Translations under genes and position numbers: made by a program
From: a virus
Length of the DNA: 50,254 nucleotides
Strand: one strand, 5' to 3'
IMG/VR virus record: IMGVR_UViG_3300037091_000091
Location: 1-50,254 of that record
Shown: in pieces, positions 34,246-42,003 of the stretch
Layout: the number at the start of each line of letters is the position of its first letter
Position numbering within the stretch: position 1 is the stretch's first letter
Notes under the pieces: model-generated
What the model was told of the DNA's origin: nothing
What the model saw: the letters and a program-made list of their open reading frames with translations, nothing else
Database searches by the model: none

Positions 34246-36096
34246 TTACCACCCCTGCGCATATCCTTTATCTATTGGTTTCAACGTTCCGTCCGGGTTA
34301 CGCTCGCGCCCCTTTAATGTCAGCTCCTGTTCCTTCTGGTATTCAAACTTTTCTTTGCTGAACATTTTGAGCGGCTTTCTGTTGTCCTCGGCTTTAACCT
34401 TGATTGCTATGTTATTTACGATATACAGCAACGCTTCTAAGTGCGGGGAAAGGTTCTTTACTTCCGTATCGCTTTGCATGGCTTGTCGTAGAGATTCTGC
34501 TTGGCTATTCATGGTGAACTTTCGCCGGTCAATTACGTTATTAAGAAAATACAACGTTCCAATAGCGTCAAACGTCTGGTCAATAACAACCGGAACCTTC
34601 TGCGCGATTAACTGGCTCACAAGGTTCTGCACCGCAGCGCCATTGGTAGGATTCATTACGGGCGGCGCTACATTCATGGCTTTTTTCACAGATTCGCAGT
34701 AAGCCTTTATGTTCTCAATAGTGTTCATTGTAGCTTCAAAATTAACATGCAAAAGTCCATTATCCTTATCCCATTGGCAGGTGACAATAGTCGCCCAATT
34801 TTCACGCACCGCAAAGCCGTTTATAACCTCGTAGAACCCACCCAGCGGATCATCCTTAACAAACTTTGATATGTCATGTACCAAACACTTCATGCGCTCG
34901 ATAGCCTGTAGGTGTTTGCTTATAACGGCATAGCGACGAGCAGCCATACTATGTCCAAAATCATCCATAGGCTTATCGGTAAAAGTGCCATCATCTTTCT
35001 GAATGTAACGAAAATTGCGCTGCTCTTTGATTGAGTCTACACTGCGCTTAGTCCAGACCTGGCGGTATTCATTAACCTTCAAAATACCAGCACGAACGCT
35101 ATCTGGACCTTTTTCCACACCCTTTATGTTGAATCCGTATGAGGCAATTTCTTTAATTGATTTAGGCTCTGCACTATCAGCAAATATTTCGTCATGGTTT
35201 TTGCGAACACCTAAAGATTCCATACGGCGGGAAATTTGCGGATTGGTGAGGCCGGTTTCGTATATTAGCTGATCACAATAAAGCTGGTCACCGACCACCA
35301 TACATTTAATCAATGAGGTTTCGTCAGTAAAGCCAAAGTCTAGCCCGAAAAACTCAGGGCCGGAGCCGGGCAGCGGCATTTCGTCACAAGTGGTAAACAG
35401 CGGGTGTACAAGCCCCTCAATGTTACCCACAAGACCCAAGCCATAAACATTCCACCAATTTACATCTCTTTCCCTACGTGATTCAATCTTATCTATTGTG
35501 TCTTTGGGAAGAACCTGTCGAGCCTGCATATAGGTGGAATGAATAAAGCATATTTGTTTGTGATCTTCTGGAAAACAATCTTTTGTAAAATCGTTTATTC
35601 CGTTTTGTTGTAGTAATTGATGTATCCAAAATTCAGAAACGGGGTTATAATCAACAAAAGTACAGCCCTCCGTTCTTACATCAAGTTCATCAAAAGAATC
35701 CATTGTAATGTTATTACACTCGTTGAGAAAAAGAATATTTCTCCTACCACCACGCAACCTGGCGGAATCATCCGCGCTGAAAAACTCCATCTGGGATTTA
35801 TCAAACTTGTAAATATGATCCGTTCTATTGAACGCCATATCGTCAAACTTTTCACCCATTATTTTTTGAAAATCACGGATTGCTCCGCGCTTAAGGTGAG
35901 GAATTGATTCAGATACAACAGAAATTATACCAGCATTGTAAAAAGATGATGCAGCTAATACGATAAGCAATTGAAGAATTGAATAGGTTTTACTACTTGA
36001 AGTTCCACCCTGATTCACAATGACTTTATAACCCTCCTCGAACGCCCTGCGGTTACGAGAAAATACTGTTGTGGTTTCAAGATTCGGGAGAATCAT
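34246..36096 (-). CDS. terL: Terminase large subunit
   Basis: A 616-residue packaging motor and nuclease. The ATPase half has a Walker A at residues about 30-37 (GGTSSSKT) and a Walker B with catalytic Glu (ILFLNECNNI). The nuclease half starts with FFGLDFGFTDETSLIKCMV and has an ADSAEPKSIKEI block with acidic metal ligands. It would pump DNA into the prohead through the portal. ATG 36096 is preferred over a TTG at 36123, although its upstream GTGGGCCGG is only a fair ribosome site; it overlaps the small subunit gene by 20 nt. Confidence 0.93.
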   Translation of the reverse strand: MILPNLETTTVFSRNRRAFEEGYKVIVNQGGTSSSKTYSILQLLIVLAASSFYNAGIISVVSESIPHLKRGAIRDFQKIMGEKFDDMAFNRTDHIYKFDKSQMEFFSADDSARLRGGRRNILFLNECNNITMDSFDELDVRTEGCTFVDYNPVSEFWIHQLLQQNGINDFTKDCFPEDHKQICFIHSTYMQARQVLPKDTIDKIESRRERDVNWWNVYGLGLVGNIEGLVHPLFTTCDEMPLPGSGPEFFGLDFGFTDETSLIKCMVVGDQLYCDQLIYETGLTNPQISRRMESLGVRKNHDEIFADSAEPKSIKEIASYGFNIKGVEKGPDSVRAGILKVNEYRQVWTKRSVDSIKEQRNFRYIQKDDGTFTDKPMDDFGHSMAARRYAVISKHLQAIERMKCLVHDISKFVKDDPLGGFYEVINGFAVRENWATIVTCQWDKDNGLLHVNFEATMNTIENIKAYCESVKKAMNVAPPVMNPTNGAAVQNLVSQLIAQKVPVVIDQTFDAIGTLYFLNNVIDRRKFTMNSQAESLRQAMQSDTEVKNLSPHLEALLYIVNNIAIKVKAEDNRKPLKMFSKEKFEYQKEQELTLKGRERNPDGTLKPIDKGYAQGW

Positions 36097-36532
36097 CCGG
36101 CCCACACAGCATCTTTTTGACAAAGCTTGCTGTAGCTTGATCGGTAACTATAATTTGAGGTGGTACTGATTTTATTTTTTCACCACCAGAGGTAATGTCG
36201 TGATTGTCGCGGAATTTATTTATATTTTTTGCGAGAAAGATTGCAGACGGCGCGTTGTAGCCGTGTATTTTACCAGTTGCACCCTGCTCAAGAAGGTCAA
36301 AATAGTAACGCTTGTATTCGCGCTCTGCTTCTTCTATCTTTTCGGTGGGAAAATCAACTGGGAAATCTTTTATATATCGTTCTATTGTTTTGTCAGAACA
36401 CTCTGGAAAATATGAAGGATACCCGCCTTTTTTCAAGTAAGAACAATATCTTTCACACAAAGCTTGACGTTCTTTTGGGGTTTTGTACTTTTCTGCAAAG
36501 TTGTTATTAGGAGGGGCACCTTCAGCAGCCAT
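36077..36532 (-). CDS. terS: Terminase small subunit
   Basis: A 151-residue protein upstream of and overlapping the large terminase. ATG 36532 has AAGGTG 6 nt before it, better than TTG 36547. It contains a KTPKERQALCERYCSYLKKG helix and ECSDKTIERYIKDFP, an HTH-like DNA-binding region, a coiled-coil (EEAEREYKRYYFDLLEQG) and a C-terminal segment with SAIFLAKNINKFRDNHDI typical of small terminases. It would recognise the packaging site and hand DNA to TerL. First gene after the leftward promoter at 36588-36616. Confidence 0.82.
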   Translation of the reverse strand: MAAEGAPPNNNFAEKYKTPKERQALCERYCSYLKKGGYPSYFPECSDKTIERYIKDFPVDFPTEKIEEAEREYKRYYFDLLEQGATGKIHGYNAPSAIFLAKNINKFRDNHDITSGGEKIKSVPPQIIVTDQATASFVKKMLCGPDDSPES

Positions 36533-36587
36533 ATAACGCACCTTCAAGCAAAGCAGCTCATGTTAAGGTTTGTAACGGTCAATAAGT

Positions 36588-36616
36588 AATTTACGATAAA
36601 AAGCAATAGTTGTCAA
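36588..36616 (-). promoter_or_regulatory. Leftward promoter before terminase
   Basis: Minus-strand TTGACA, 17-bp spacer, TAAATT. The transcript would begin about 50 nt upstream of the small terminase ATG and read the whole leftward operon. An activator-like box lies 6 bp upstream of the -35. Confidence 0.8.
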
Positions 36617-36622
36617 GCACTA

Positions 36623-36639
36623 TTTACACAAATCGGTAA
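36623..36639 (-). promoter_or_regulatory. Putative activator box (copy 2)
   Basis: Plus-strand TTTACACAAATCGGTAA, identical to the box at 26016-26032 except for one base, and at exactly the same 6-bp distance from the -35. Here the dyad extends to TTTAC...GTAAA. A third, less similar copy overlaps the rightward promoter at 41962-41990. Confidence 0.7.
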
Positions 36640-36730
36640 AAAGGTAATACTTATATATATTGGACGCTATTAGCGCGTTATTTGTCACGACCTGTCTGTA
36701 AAAATAAATTGCAGCTATAGCATTATTTTC

Positions 36731-36759
36731 TTGACACGGCAATGGGCTTGTTGTATTGT
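36731..36759 (+). promoter_or_regulatory. Rightward promoter before replication genes
   Basis: TTGACA, 17-bp spacer, TATTGT. It begins TTGACACGG, as does the promoter at 45806. The start point would be near 36766, giving a 110-nt leader ahead of the replication gene. With the leftward promoter 115 bp away it forms the divergent control region. Confidence 0.75.
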
Positions 36760-36765
36760 TATAGC

Positions 36766-36875
36766 ATGCTCAGGAATTTCCACGTAAATTTATAGCCTGT
36801 CCGTAGCGCAAAGCTCCGGCGCATAGCTGTATTTCCCTGAGCAGGAATACAGGCAGGCTTTTTAATTGAGGCTTT
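36766..36875 (+). ncRNA. Structured 5' leader with predicted pseudoknot
   Basis: The leader contains a hairpin, CTGTATTTCC / GGAATACAG (36827-36836 and 36844-36852, one bulged base), whose seven-base loop CTGAGCA is exactly complementary to TGCTCAG at 36767-36773, the first bases of the transcript. A further pair AGCCTG (36794-36799) / CAGGCT (36854-36859) is followed by TTTT and could act as an attenuator. It resembles a regulatory leader rather than coding sequence. No known riboswitch class was recognised. Confidence 0.6.
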
Positions 36876-37628
36876 GTGGGATATACTAAACTTGATGAGG
36901 GTATTTTACTTTCTTCAATAATGGCCTGTGATCCTAAAACATTTAAGGTGTGGATTGCTTTACTCGCCGCATGTAAGCCGGATGGAATAGCTCCCGTATC
37001 TTCTGTTGGTATTTCTTCTGTTTGCAGATTATCACTTGATGAAACAAAAGCGGCAATCGAAGAACTGTCCTCTCCGGACACAGAAAGCCGATCTATTCAA
37101 AATGAAGGAAAACGAATTGAGCGTGTAGATGGTGGATACCGAATAATAAATTATCAGAAGTTTCGTGAGTTAAACTACAAGGAAGCTGATGCAAAAAGGA
37201 AATATGAAGAGAGAAAGAAAAAGACTTGTCCGGAAATGTCCGGAGATATGGCGGACATTAATGCTTCTGCTTCTGCTTCTGCTTCTTGTATTAAAGAGGG
37301 AATGCAAGGGGGGAATGATTTTTCAACGCTTTTTTTGGAGTTTTGGAGTTCATACCCGCGCAAGGAAGGTAAGGGCGCAGCTTATAAATCGTGGATGAAA
37401 ATATCATCACCGGGCGAAACGCTCCAATTAATATTGATTGCCCTTGAATGGCAGAAACAGACAGAACAATGGAAAAAAGATAATGGACAATACATTCCAA
37501 TGCCTGCAACATATTTAAACCAACAACGATGGTTAGATGAAAAACATAAAATAATTTTGCCAACACACATTTTATCAGCCGGGGAAAAACAGATACAAAA
37601 AGAACGAATGAAAGAACTTAATGGTTAA
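36876..37628 (+). CDS. Replication organizer (DnaD/replication protein O-like)
   Basis: A 250-residue protein starting at GTG 36876 (GAGG 4 nt upstream). The N-terminal 100 residues begin with the MGYTKLDEGILLSSI pattern of phage replisome organizers and hold a winged-helix region. The middle has a Ser-Ala repeat (INASASASASC) from a GCTTCT microsatellite, and the C-terminal half has FLEFWSSYPRKEGKGAAYKS, a signature of DnaD/helicase-loader-like proteins. It probably binds the phage origin and recruits the adjacent helicase; it overlaps that gene by 8 nt. Confidence 0.8.
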   Translation: MGYTKLDEGILLSSIMACDPKTFKVWIALLAACKPDGIAPVSSVGISSVCRLSLDETKAAIEELSSPDTESRSIQNEGKRIERVDGGYRIINYQKFRELNYKEADAKRKYEERKKKTCPEMSGDMADINASASASASCIKEGMQGGNDFSTLFLEFWSSYPRKEGKGAAYKSWMKISSPGETLQLILIALEWQKQTEQWKKDNGQYIPMPATYLNQQRWLDEKHKIILPTHILSAGEKQIQKERMKELNG

Positions 37629-39408
37629 CATTGCTATTGTGCCTGAGAAAATGTTATCTGTTCCAAATTGGATAGTCTGGAAACGTGAAATACGTGAGGG
37701 TAAAGAAACGAAAGTACCATATAGGGCAAATAGTTTTGGAAAAGCAGAAAGCAATAATTCAAAAACCTGGACGGATTTTAACACAGCATTATCCGTTTCA
37801 AATGATTTTGATGGTATAGGGTTTCAGTCTGGGATTGAGCCGGAGGCATTTATTTTAATTGATCTTGACCATTGTCTTAGTGATGCAAGTGATTTTATTG
37901 AGCCTTGGGCGTTAGAAATAATAGAGGAGGCAAATAGTTACACCGAAATATCCCCAAGTGGGGATGGCTTCCATGTTTTTTGTGGTGGAAAACTTTTAAA
38001 ACCTTCGGTGAAAACACAAAAAGCGGAAATTTATGGTTGCAAAAGATATTTTACTTTTACTGGAAACGTCTTTCAAAATAAAAAAGATTTTAGAGAACTA
38101 AACGAAGATGAAATAAATAAAATTTACGAAATGATACAAAAAACAAAACAAAATAAAACAGAAACATTGTTAAATTATAATAATAATACTACAAAAATAA
38201 ACGATCTTCCAGAAAAAATGTTCAAAGCTATAAACGGATTTAAAATACAGGCTCTTTGGCAAGGAGATACCTCCGCATATTCAGGAGATCATTCATCCGC
38301 AGATATGGCGTTATGTAATCATCTTGCTTTCTGGACATCAAGAAATTTTATAGAAATAGATTCTTTATTTCGGCAATCAGGATTAATGCGCCCTAAATGG
38401 GATAAAGTACATTTTGCTAATGGATATACCTATGGGCAAATAACAATAGAGCGGGCGATTAATAACTGTTCCAATACTATAGGTGATAAAAACATAAAAA
38501 TAGGTGAACAGATTGACGGGCAACCGAGAGAAATAAACTGTGATAAGATTGCAAGCGTTTCGGGGGTAATGGAATATTTAGAAAGTGTCAAACAATTTTA
38601 TAATAATGGAAAACAAGCAGGATTGTCTACTGGATGGAATAATATTAATAAAATATTTACAATGGTGCCATCTTTACTTTATGTCATTACTGGTTATCCA
38701 GGTAGCGGAAAAACAGAATTTATACTTGATATTAGTAACAACCTTGCGGTTTCACATGATTTTACTTGGGCTATTTATTCACCGGAAAATTATCCGGCAC
38801 CGTTTATAATTCAAAACCTGACTGAAAAAAACAAAAAAATGTCTTTCTTTGGATCAAACAGGATGAACTTTAGTGACGTAGAAGAATCTATGAAATTTCT
38901 TGAAGAACATTATAAATTAATAGGGATCAACAACGAGTCCGTTACTTTAGATATGATATTAAACACAGCCAAAGATTTGAATATTGACGGATTAATTATT
39001 GATCCATATAATGAACTTGAACATACTCGGCCAACCGAAATGTCCTTGACTGAATTTGTTGGATATAATTTAATGAAGTTGCGCCGTTATGCAAGAATAA
39101 ATAATCAAATCGTTATTGTTTCTGGACATCCAGCAAAACCAAAGAAGAACGAAGATGGTTCTTATTTGGTTCCTGAATTATATGATATAAGCGATTCTGC
39201 ACATTGGAGAAATAAGCCGGACATAGGAATAATTATTTATAGAAACGAAAAAACAGGATTAACAGATATACATTGTAAAAAAATGAGATTTAAAAATCAC
39301 GGTTGCTTAGGGGTTGAATCTTTGGAGTTTGATATTACTAAAGGAACATTTAGCCAACAAAAAACAGAAGAAGAAAAAAAACAAGAAGGAAGGGGAGATA
39401 TATGGTGA
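37621..39408 (+). CDS. Primase-helicase (PrimPol plus DnaB/Twinkle-like)
   Basis: A 595-residue fusion. The N-terminal about 180 residues carry a PrimPol-type domain (FILIDLDHCL acidic motif, ISPSGDGFHVFCGGK, GCKRYFTFTGN). Residues about 290-590 form a RecA-like helicase core: Walker A GYPGSGKTEF at about 359-367, DGLIIDPYNELEHTRP (Walker B), ARINNQIVIVSGHPAKPKK, and a final GxTDIHCKKMRF (arginine-finger region) as in T7 gp4/Twinkle. It would prime and unwind phage DNA. The last residues lie against the TnpB element, and the stop may be the result of insertion, although the C-terminus looks natural (KKQEGRGDIW). Confidence 0.85.
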   Translation: MVNIAIVPEKMLSVPNWIVWKREIREGKETKVPYRANSFGKAESNNSKTWTDFNTALSVSNDFDGIGFQSGIEPEAFILIDLDHCLSDASDFIEPWALEIIEEANSYTEISPSGDGFHVFCGGKLLKPSVKTQKAEIYGCKRYFTFTGNVFQNKKDFRELNEDEINKIYEMIQKTKQNKTETLLNYNNNTTKINDLPEKMFKAINGFKIQALWQGDTSAYSGDHSSADMALCNHLAFWTSRNFIEIDSLFRQSGLMRPKWDKVHFANGYTYGQITIERAINNCSNTIGDKNIKIGEQIDGQPREINCDKIASVSGVMEYLESVKQFYNNGKQAGLSTGWNNINKIFTMVPSLLYVITGYPGSGKTEFILDISNNLAVSHDFTWAIYSPENYPAPFIIQNLTEKNKKMSFFGSNRMNFSDVEESMKFLEEHYKLIGINNESVTLDMILNTAKDLNIDGLIIDPYNELEHTRPTEMSLTEFVGYNLMKLRRYARINNQIVIVSGHPAKPKKNEDGSYLVPELYDISDSAHWRNKPDIGIIIYRNEKTGLTDIHCKKMRFKNHGCLGVESLEFDITKGTFSQQKTEEEKKQEGRGDIW

Positions 39409-40680
39409 CTGCTCCCACGACTAAAGTCGTGGGCTTCCATGAGTCCTGACCAGTGCTTTCGCCTTACGGCGAGGCACAGGTCGCTCAACAGACTCCAATC
39501 CGAGTCTGAGTATCTCTAAGGCAGAGTTTAAATCTCTACCTGTCTTAAAACCGCAGTGAGGACAATTATGAACACGAACCTCAATAGTCTTAGTCACGGT
39601 AGTGCCACACTGCGAGCATCGCTGACTGGTTCCTCTTGGGTCTACTCCCACTATGATCCGCCCAGCGTTTTCAGCTTTGGCGGTCATATACTGAATCAGA
39701 GTAGACCAAGAAGCATCAGCTATGCTTTTAGAATATTTCTTTTGCTCAAGCATATCTTTAACATTCAGGTTTTCATGAGCAATGAAATCATATTTATCAA
39801 CGAGTTTCTTGGAAGCCTTATGACAAAAATCCTCTCTCTTGTTTTTTATCCTCTCATGGATCATAGCCAAAACTCTTTTATGTTTGGCTTTAAAAGTTAT
39901 ATTCTCACGCCTTTTGGCTTGAGCAAAAGCCTTTTGTTCAAGATTAAAAAATCGAGGTTTATCTATTTTAGACCCATCAGAGCACTGGATATAGGTGATA
40001 AGACCCAAATCAATTCCAGCAATTTTTCCGGTTTTTGTGAGAGGCTCAGGTTTTTCTGTTTCACAGGAAAAATAAACATACCATTTACCGGTAGGAGTTT
40101 TTTTAACGGTACAAGTTTTAATAGTACCTTCGACAGGTCTATGGAGAACAATCTTTACGCGGTCGATCTTGGAAAGATAAACCCCGTCAGGATGGAGTCT
40201 AAATCCGGCCTGTGGGTAGGTTATGGAATGATACCAACCTTTACCTTTAAATCTTGGAAAACCTGGGTTCTCTCCTGCCTTACAACGCCGCCAAAAGGCT
40301 TTGAAAGCAAGGTCAACTCGGAGTTGAGCATTTTGAAGAACCTGAGAAAAGACTTCATTAAGTTCTGGTTTAACAGTTTTCCATTTAGTGAGTTCTATTT
40401 GACTGGCATAAAGAGAGATAGATTTTTTCTCAGATTCCCAAGTATTTTTTCTAAGTGCAAGAGTTTCGTTATAGACCCAACGAGTCTGTTCCAAAATGTT
40501 ATTCATTTTGGTTGTTTGAAGTTTAGTTGGGTATAATCTATATTTAAAAGTCTTACGCATATAAGACTAATATAATCTATTTGCCTAAGAAATGCATGAT
40601 TTATTTTAAATTAGACTGGCTCACTTTCATCCCACGGCTAAAGACGCTCGAAGACTCGCTCCGTGGGCTTTCTCGTTCGC
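39409..40680 (-). mobile_element. IS605-type element carrying only tnpB
   Basis: An element on the minus strand bounded by palindromes. At the tnpB 3' end lies CCCACGACTAAAGTCGTGGG (39414-39433), and upstream of tnpB an imperfect palindrome with arms CCCACGG and CCGTGGG (40631-40667). No Y1 transposase gene (tnpA) is present, so mobilisation would need a host enzyme. It sits in the rightward operon in opposite orientation. End positions are estimates from the hairpins. Confidence 0.8.
39421..40560 (-). CDS. tnpB: TnpB RNA-guided nuclease (IS605 OrfB)
   Basis: A 379-residue TnpB, the transposon-borne ancestor of Cas12. The RuvC residues are present: D184 (GIDLGL), E263 (HENLN) and D343 (GRDLNSA). 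The zinc finger has CSQCG at 315-318 and CPHCG at 333-336. The N-terminus (MRKTFKYRLYPTKLQTTKMN) and length are normal, so the enzyme looks intact. Known TnpB uses an omega-RNA from the 3' end of its own gene and the right end, with a guide read from flanking DNA: here the guide would be the complement of the bases just left of 39409, the 3' end of the primase-helicase. The stop codon lies in the end hairpin. Confidence 0.93.
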   Translation of the reverse strand: MRKTFKYRLYPTKLQTTKMNNILEQTRWVYNETLALRKNTWESEKKSISLYASQIELTKWKTVKPELNEVFSQVLQNAQLRVDLAFKAFWRRCKAGENPGFPRFKGKGWYHSITYPQAGFRLHPDGVYLSKIDRVKIVLHRPVEGTIKTCTVKKTPTGKWYVYFSCETEKPEPLTKTGKIAGIDLGLITYIQCSDGSKIDKPRFFNLEQKAFAQAKRRENITFKAKHKRVLAMIHERIKNKREDFCHKASKKLVDKYDFIAHENLNVKDMLEQKKYSKSIADASWSTLIQYMTAKAENAGRIIVGVDPRGTSQRCSQCGTTVTKTIEVRVHNCPHCGFKTGRDLNSALEILRLGLESVERPVPRRKAKALVRTHGSPRL

Positions 40681-40741
40681 AGGATCGTAAACTCGGCCAT
40701 AAACACCCTTATCGGGGCTGGAGTGGCCCACGAGGTGCATC

Positions 40742-40882
40742 ATGCAGCAGAGGCTCAAATATCCAAGCATTGAAAAGTGGCGCGAGTACGAAACTGAGAA
40801 GCGCAAAATAGAAGAGCGCAATCTTACGCCTGAACAATACGAGGCCGCAATAAAGGAATTATGCGAAAAGCTAAAAATATGA
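40742..40882 (+). CDS. Small helical hypothetical protein (46 aa)
   Basis: A 46-residue charged helical protein (WREYETEKRKIEERNLTPEQ) with GAGGTG before its ATG. It is the first phage gene after the TnpB element. Its TGA overlaps the ATG of the next gene. A family was not recognised, but the ribosome site and fit support it. Confidence 0.7.
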   Translation: MQQRLKYPSIEKWREYETEKRKIEERNLTPEQYEAAIKELCEKLKI

Positions 40883-41046
40883 GCACTCCCACCCCCTGCC
40901 CCCTGCTTGGCGGCGCTCCCCAGGACTGCGCCACATGCCCGGAGCTGGGCATATGCCACGAAACAACGTATGGGGATGTGCCCGAATTGCGCAGACGCCT
41001 AGAGCGCATGGAAGCGTACTGGAAACAAAAGCAGGCCGCTAAATGA
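40879..41046 (+). CDS. Small Cys-rich hypothetical protein (55 aa)
   Basis: A 55-residue protein starting at ATG 40879, overlapping the previous stop by 4 nt. Its N-terminal half holds Cys residues in PCPLLGG... DCATCPELGIC, a likely single zinc or iron-sulfur site; the C-terminal half is a charged helix (ELRRRLERMEAYWKQKQ). The earlier start at 40861 lies inside the previous gene and has no ribosome site. Function unknown; small Cys-rich early proteins of phages often bind host proteins. Confidence 0.65.
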   Translation: MSTPTPCPLLGGAPQDCATCPELGICHETTYGDVPELRRRLERMEAYWKQKQAAK

Positions 41047-41297
41047 TTAAGCGAGAGTTGCGCGTTGGTGATGTTGTACAAATTGATCCCGCACACGACC
41101 CGCGCTTTGGCGGGTGCTTTATGGTTGTTTCGGAACCAAAATCGTTTGGCGCGATGGGATATTGTGCATCTCCGGAAGAAAGCGGTCTGTTTTATTATCG
41201 TTGCTCTTTTGAAAATATGGAATTTATAGGTCATGCCGAATGGATGAATAAAAGCGATATGGGGGCCAATAATGGTAGTTGTAAATGTGATAATTAA
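41043..41297 (+). CDS. Conserved early hypothetical protein (84 aa)
   Basis: An 84-residue protein with VGDVVQIDPAHDPRFGGCF and SFGAMGYC, patterns I recognise from many short phage proteins of unknown function. Residues 5-70 look like a small beta-barrel. It overlaps the preceding gene by 4 nt (ATGA). No catalytic residues are obvious. Confidence 0.7.
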   Translation: MIKRELRVGDVVQIDPAHDPRFGGCFMVVSEPKSFGAMGYCASPEESGLFYYRCSFENMEFIGHAEWMNKSDMGANNGSCKCDN

Positions 41298-41478
41298 CGG
41301 CAAGAAAATCGGCAAAGATATTGCGCAGTATGATGTAACGGTAAATATTCTGCGGCGCGAGGATGCAAACGATATTGAGGTTCAATACGCAAAAGTTTTG
41401 GAATCAATATTGACAAACGTAACGAAGCGTATGGCATATAAAATAATCAAACATGAAGAAATTAAGAAACCCACATGA
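41272..41478 (+). CDS. Hypothetical early protein (68 aa)
   Basis: A 68-residue protein whose ATG follows GGGGCC by 4 nt and overlaps the previous gene by 26 nt. It has a beta-strand N-terminus (VVVNVIINGKKIG) and a helical C-terminus with a KYxIIKHEEIKK end. No family recognised. The end is coupled to the next gene (ATGA). Confidence 0.6.
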   Translation: MVVVNVIINGKKIGKDIAQYDVTVNILRREDANDIEVQYAKVLESILTNVTKRMAYKIIKHEEIKKPT

Positions 41479-41660
41479 AAAATAACTTCACCCTTGCCAA
41501 CATTACGTGTCTATCGGCTTTTCTTGTCGTGCTTGAGCTGGACGATGCAATAGCTAAAAGGGATGATAAACGTATCATAGCCATATTGGATCTGTTTCTG
41601 GCATACTGGATTTTGACATCCTCTGCTGGGGCTAAAGCCCCGCAGATTCCTGGAAACTAA
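41475..41660 (+). CDS. Small hydrophobic protein with a palindrome-altered C-terminus (61 aa)
   Basis: A 61-residue protein with a hydrophobic N-terminal region (LANITCLSAFLVVLELDDAI) and a second hydrophobic helix (RIIAILDLFLAYWILTSS). The last 12 residues (AGAKAPQIPGN) are encoded by an IS200/IS605-like palindrome at 41623-41645, so the original C-terminus appears to have been replaced. It may be membrane-associated. Overlaps its predecessor by 4 nt. Confidence 0.6.
   Translation: MKNNFTLANITCLSAFLVVLELDDAIAKRDDKRIIAILDLFLAYWILTSSAGAKAPQIPGN
41623..41645 (+). repeat. IS200/IS605-like bulged hairpin (copy c)
   Basis: CTGC-T-GGGGCT AA AGCCCC-GCAG: a 10-bp stem with one unpaired T after four pairs and an AA (CTAAAG) turn. 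The same architecture recurs at 45047, 45258 and 47968. An unpaired T in the stem is a known feature of hairpins recognised by Y1 (TnpA) transposases. Confidence 0.7.
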
Positions 41661-41728
41661 TCATGCACAAGTGCACAATCAGCGCCAAGTTGGTTCACGC
41701 TTCGTCGGAGTGTGCGACGGGGGGCCGC

Positions 41729-41929
41729 ATGACCATCCCCACACCAGCAGCCGCTGCCCGCCTCACTGCCATAGTGCGCCAGGCAGAGCGCCGGAATGCG
41801 CACCTGTATGATGCAGCGCCCCGGCGGGTGCAGCACCACAAGCGGTACAAGCTGGACACGGACCAGCTGCGGTTCGGGTTTGGGCGCGGCATAGCGCATG
41901 GGGCGAGAAGGGCCGGGAACGGGAGCTGA
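41729..41929 (+). CDS. Small basic hypothetical protein (66 aa)
   Basis: A 66-residue Arg/Ala-rich protein (MTIPTPAAAARLTAIVRQAE). ATG 41729 has GGGGG 4-5 nt upstream and is preferred; an in-frame ATG at 41663 lies just after the palindrome and has no good ribosome site. The high GC of this stretch differs from its AT-richer neighbours, so recent acquisition is possible. Antisense frames over the same region are also open, which lowers confidence. Confidence 0.45.
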   Translation: MTIPTPAAAARLTAIVRQAERRNAHLYDAAPRRVQHHKRYKLDTDQLRFGFGRGIAHGARRAGNGS

Positions 41930-41961
41930 TTGGCATGGCTGTAAAATAAAAAAGAAATATG

Positions 41962-41990
41962 TTGACAAGTTTACGCAAACAGGTTATATT
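41962..41990 (+). promoter_or_regulatory. Rightward promoter with operator-like box in the spacer
   Basis: TTGACA, 17-bp spacer, TATATT. The spacer and -10 edge hold TTTACGCAAACAGGTTA (41970-41986), which matches 13 of 17 bases of the box upstream of the two leftward promoters. A protein bound there would block RNA polymerase. Serves the zinc-ribbon and HNH genes. Confidence 0.75.
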
Positions 41991-42003
41991 AGATAAGGAA
42001 GTT

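Noticed and set aside
39556-40536. 326-codon plus-strand frame opposite tnpB
   Set aside because: It is the antisense shadow of a clear TnpB gene and matches no protein.
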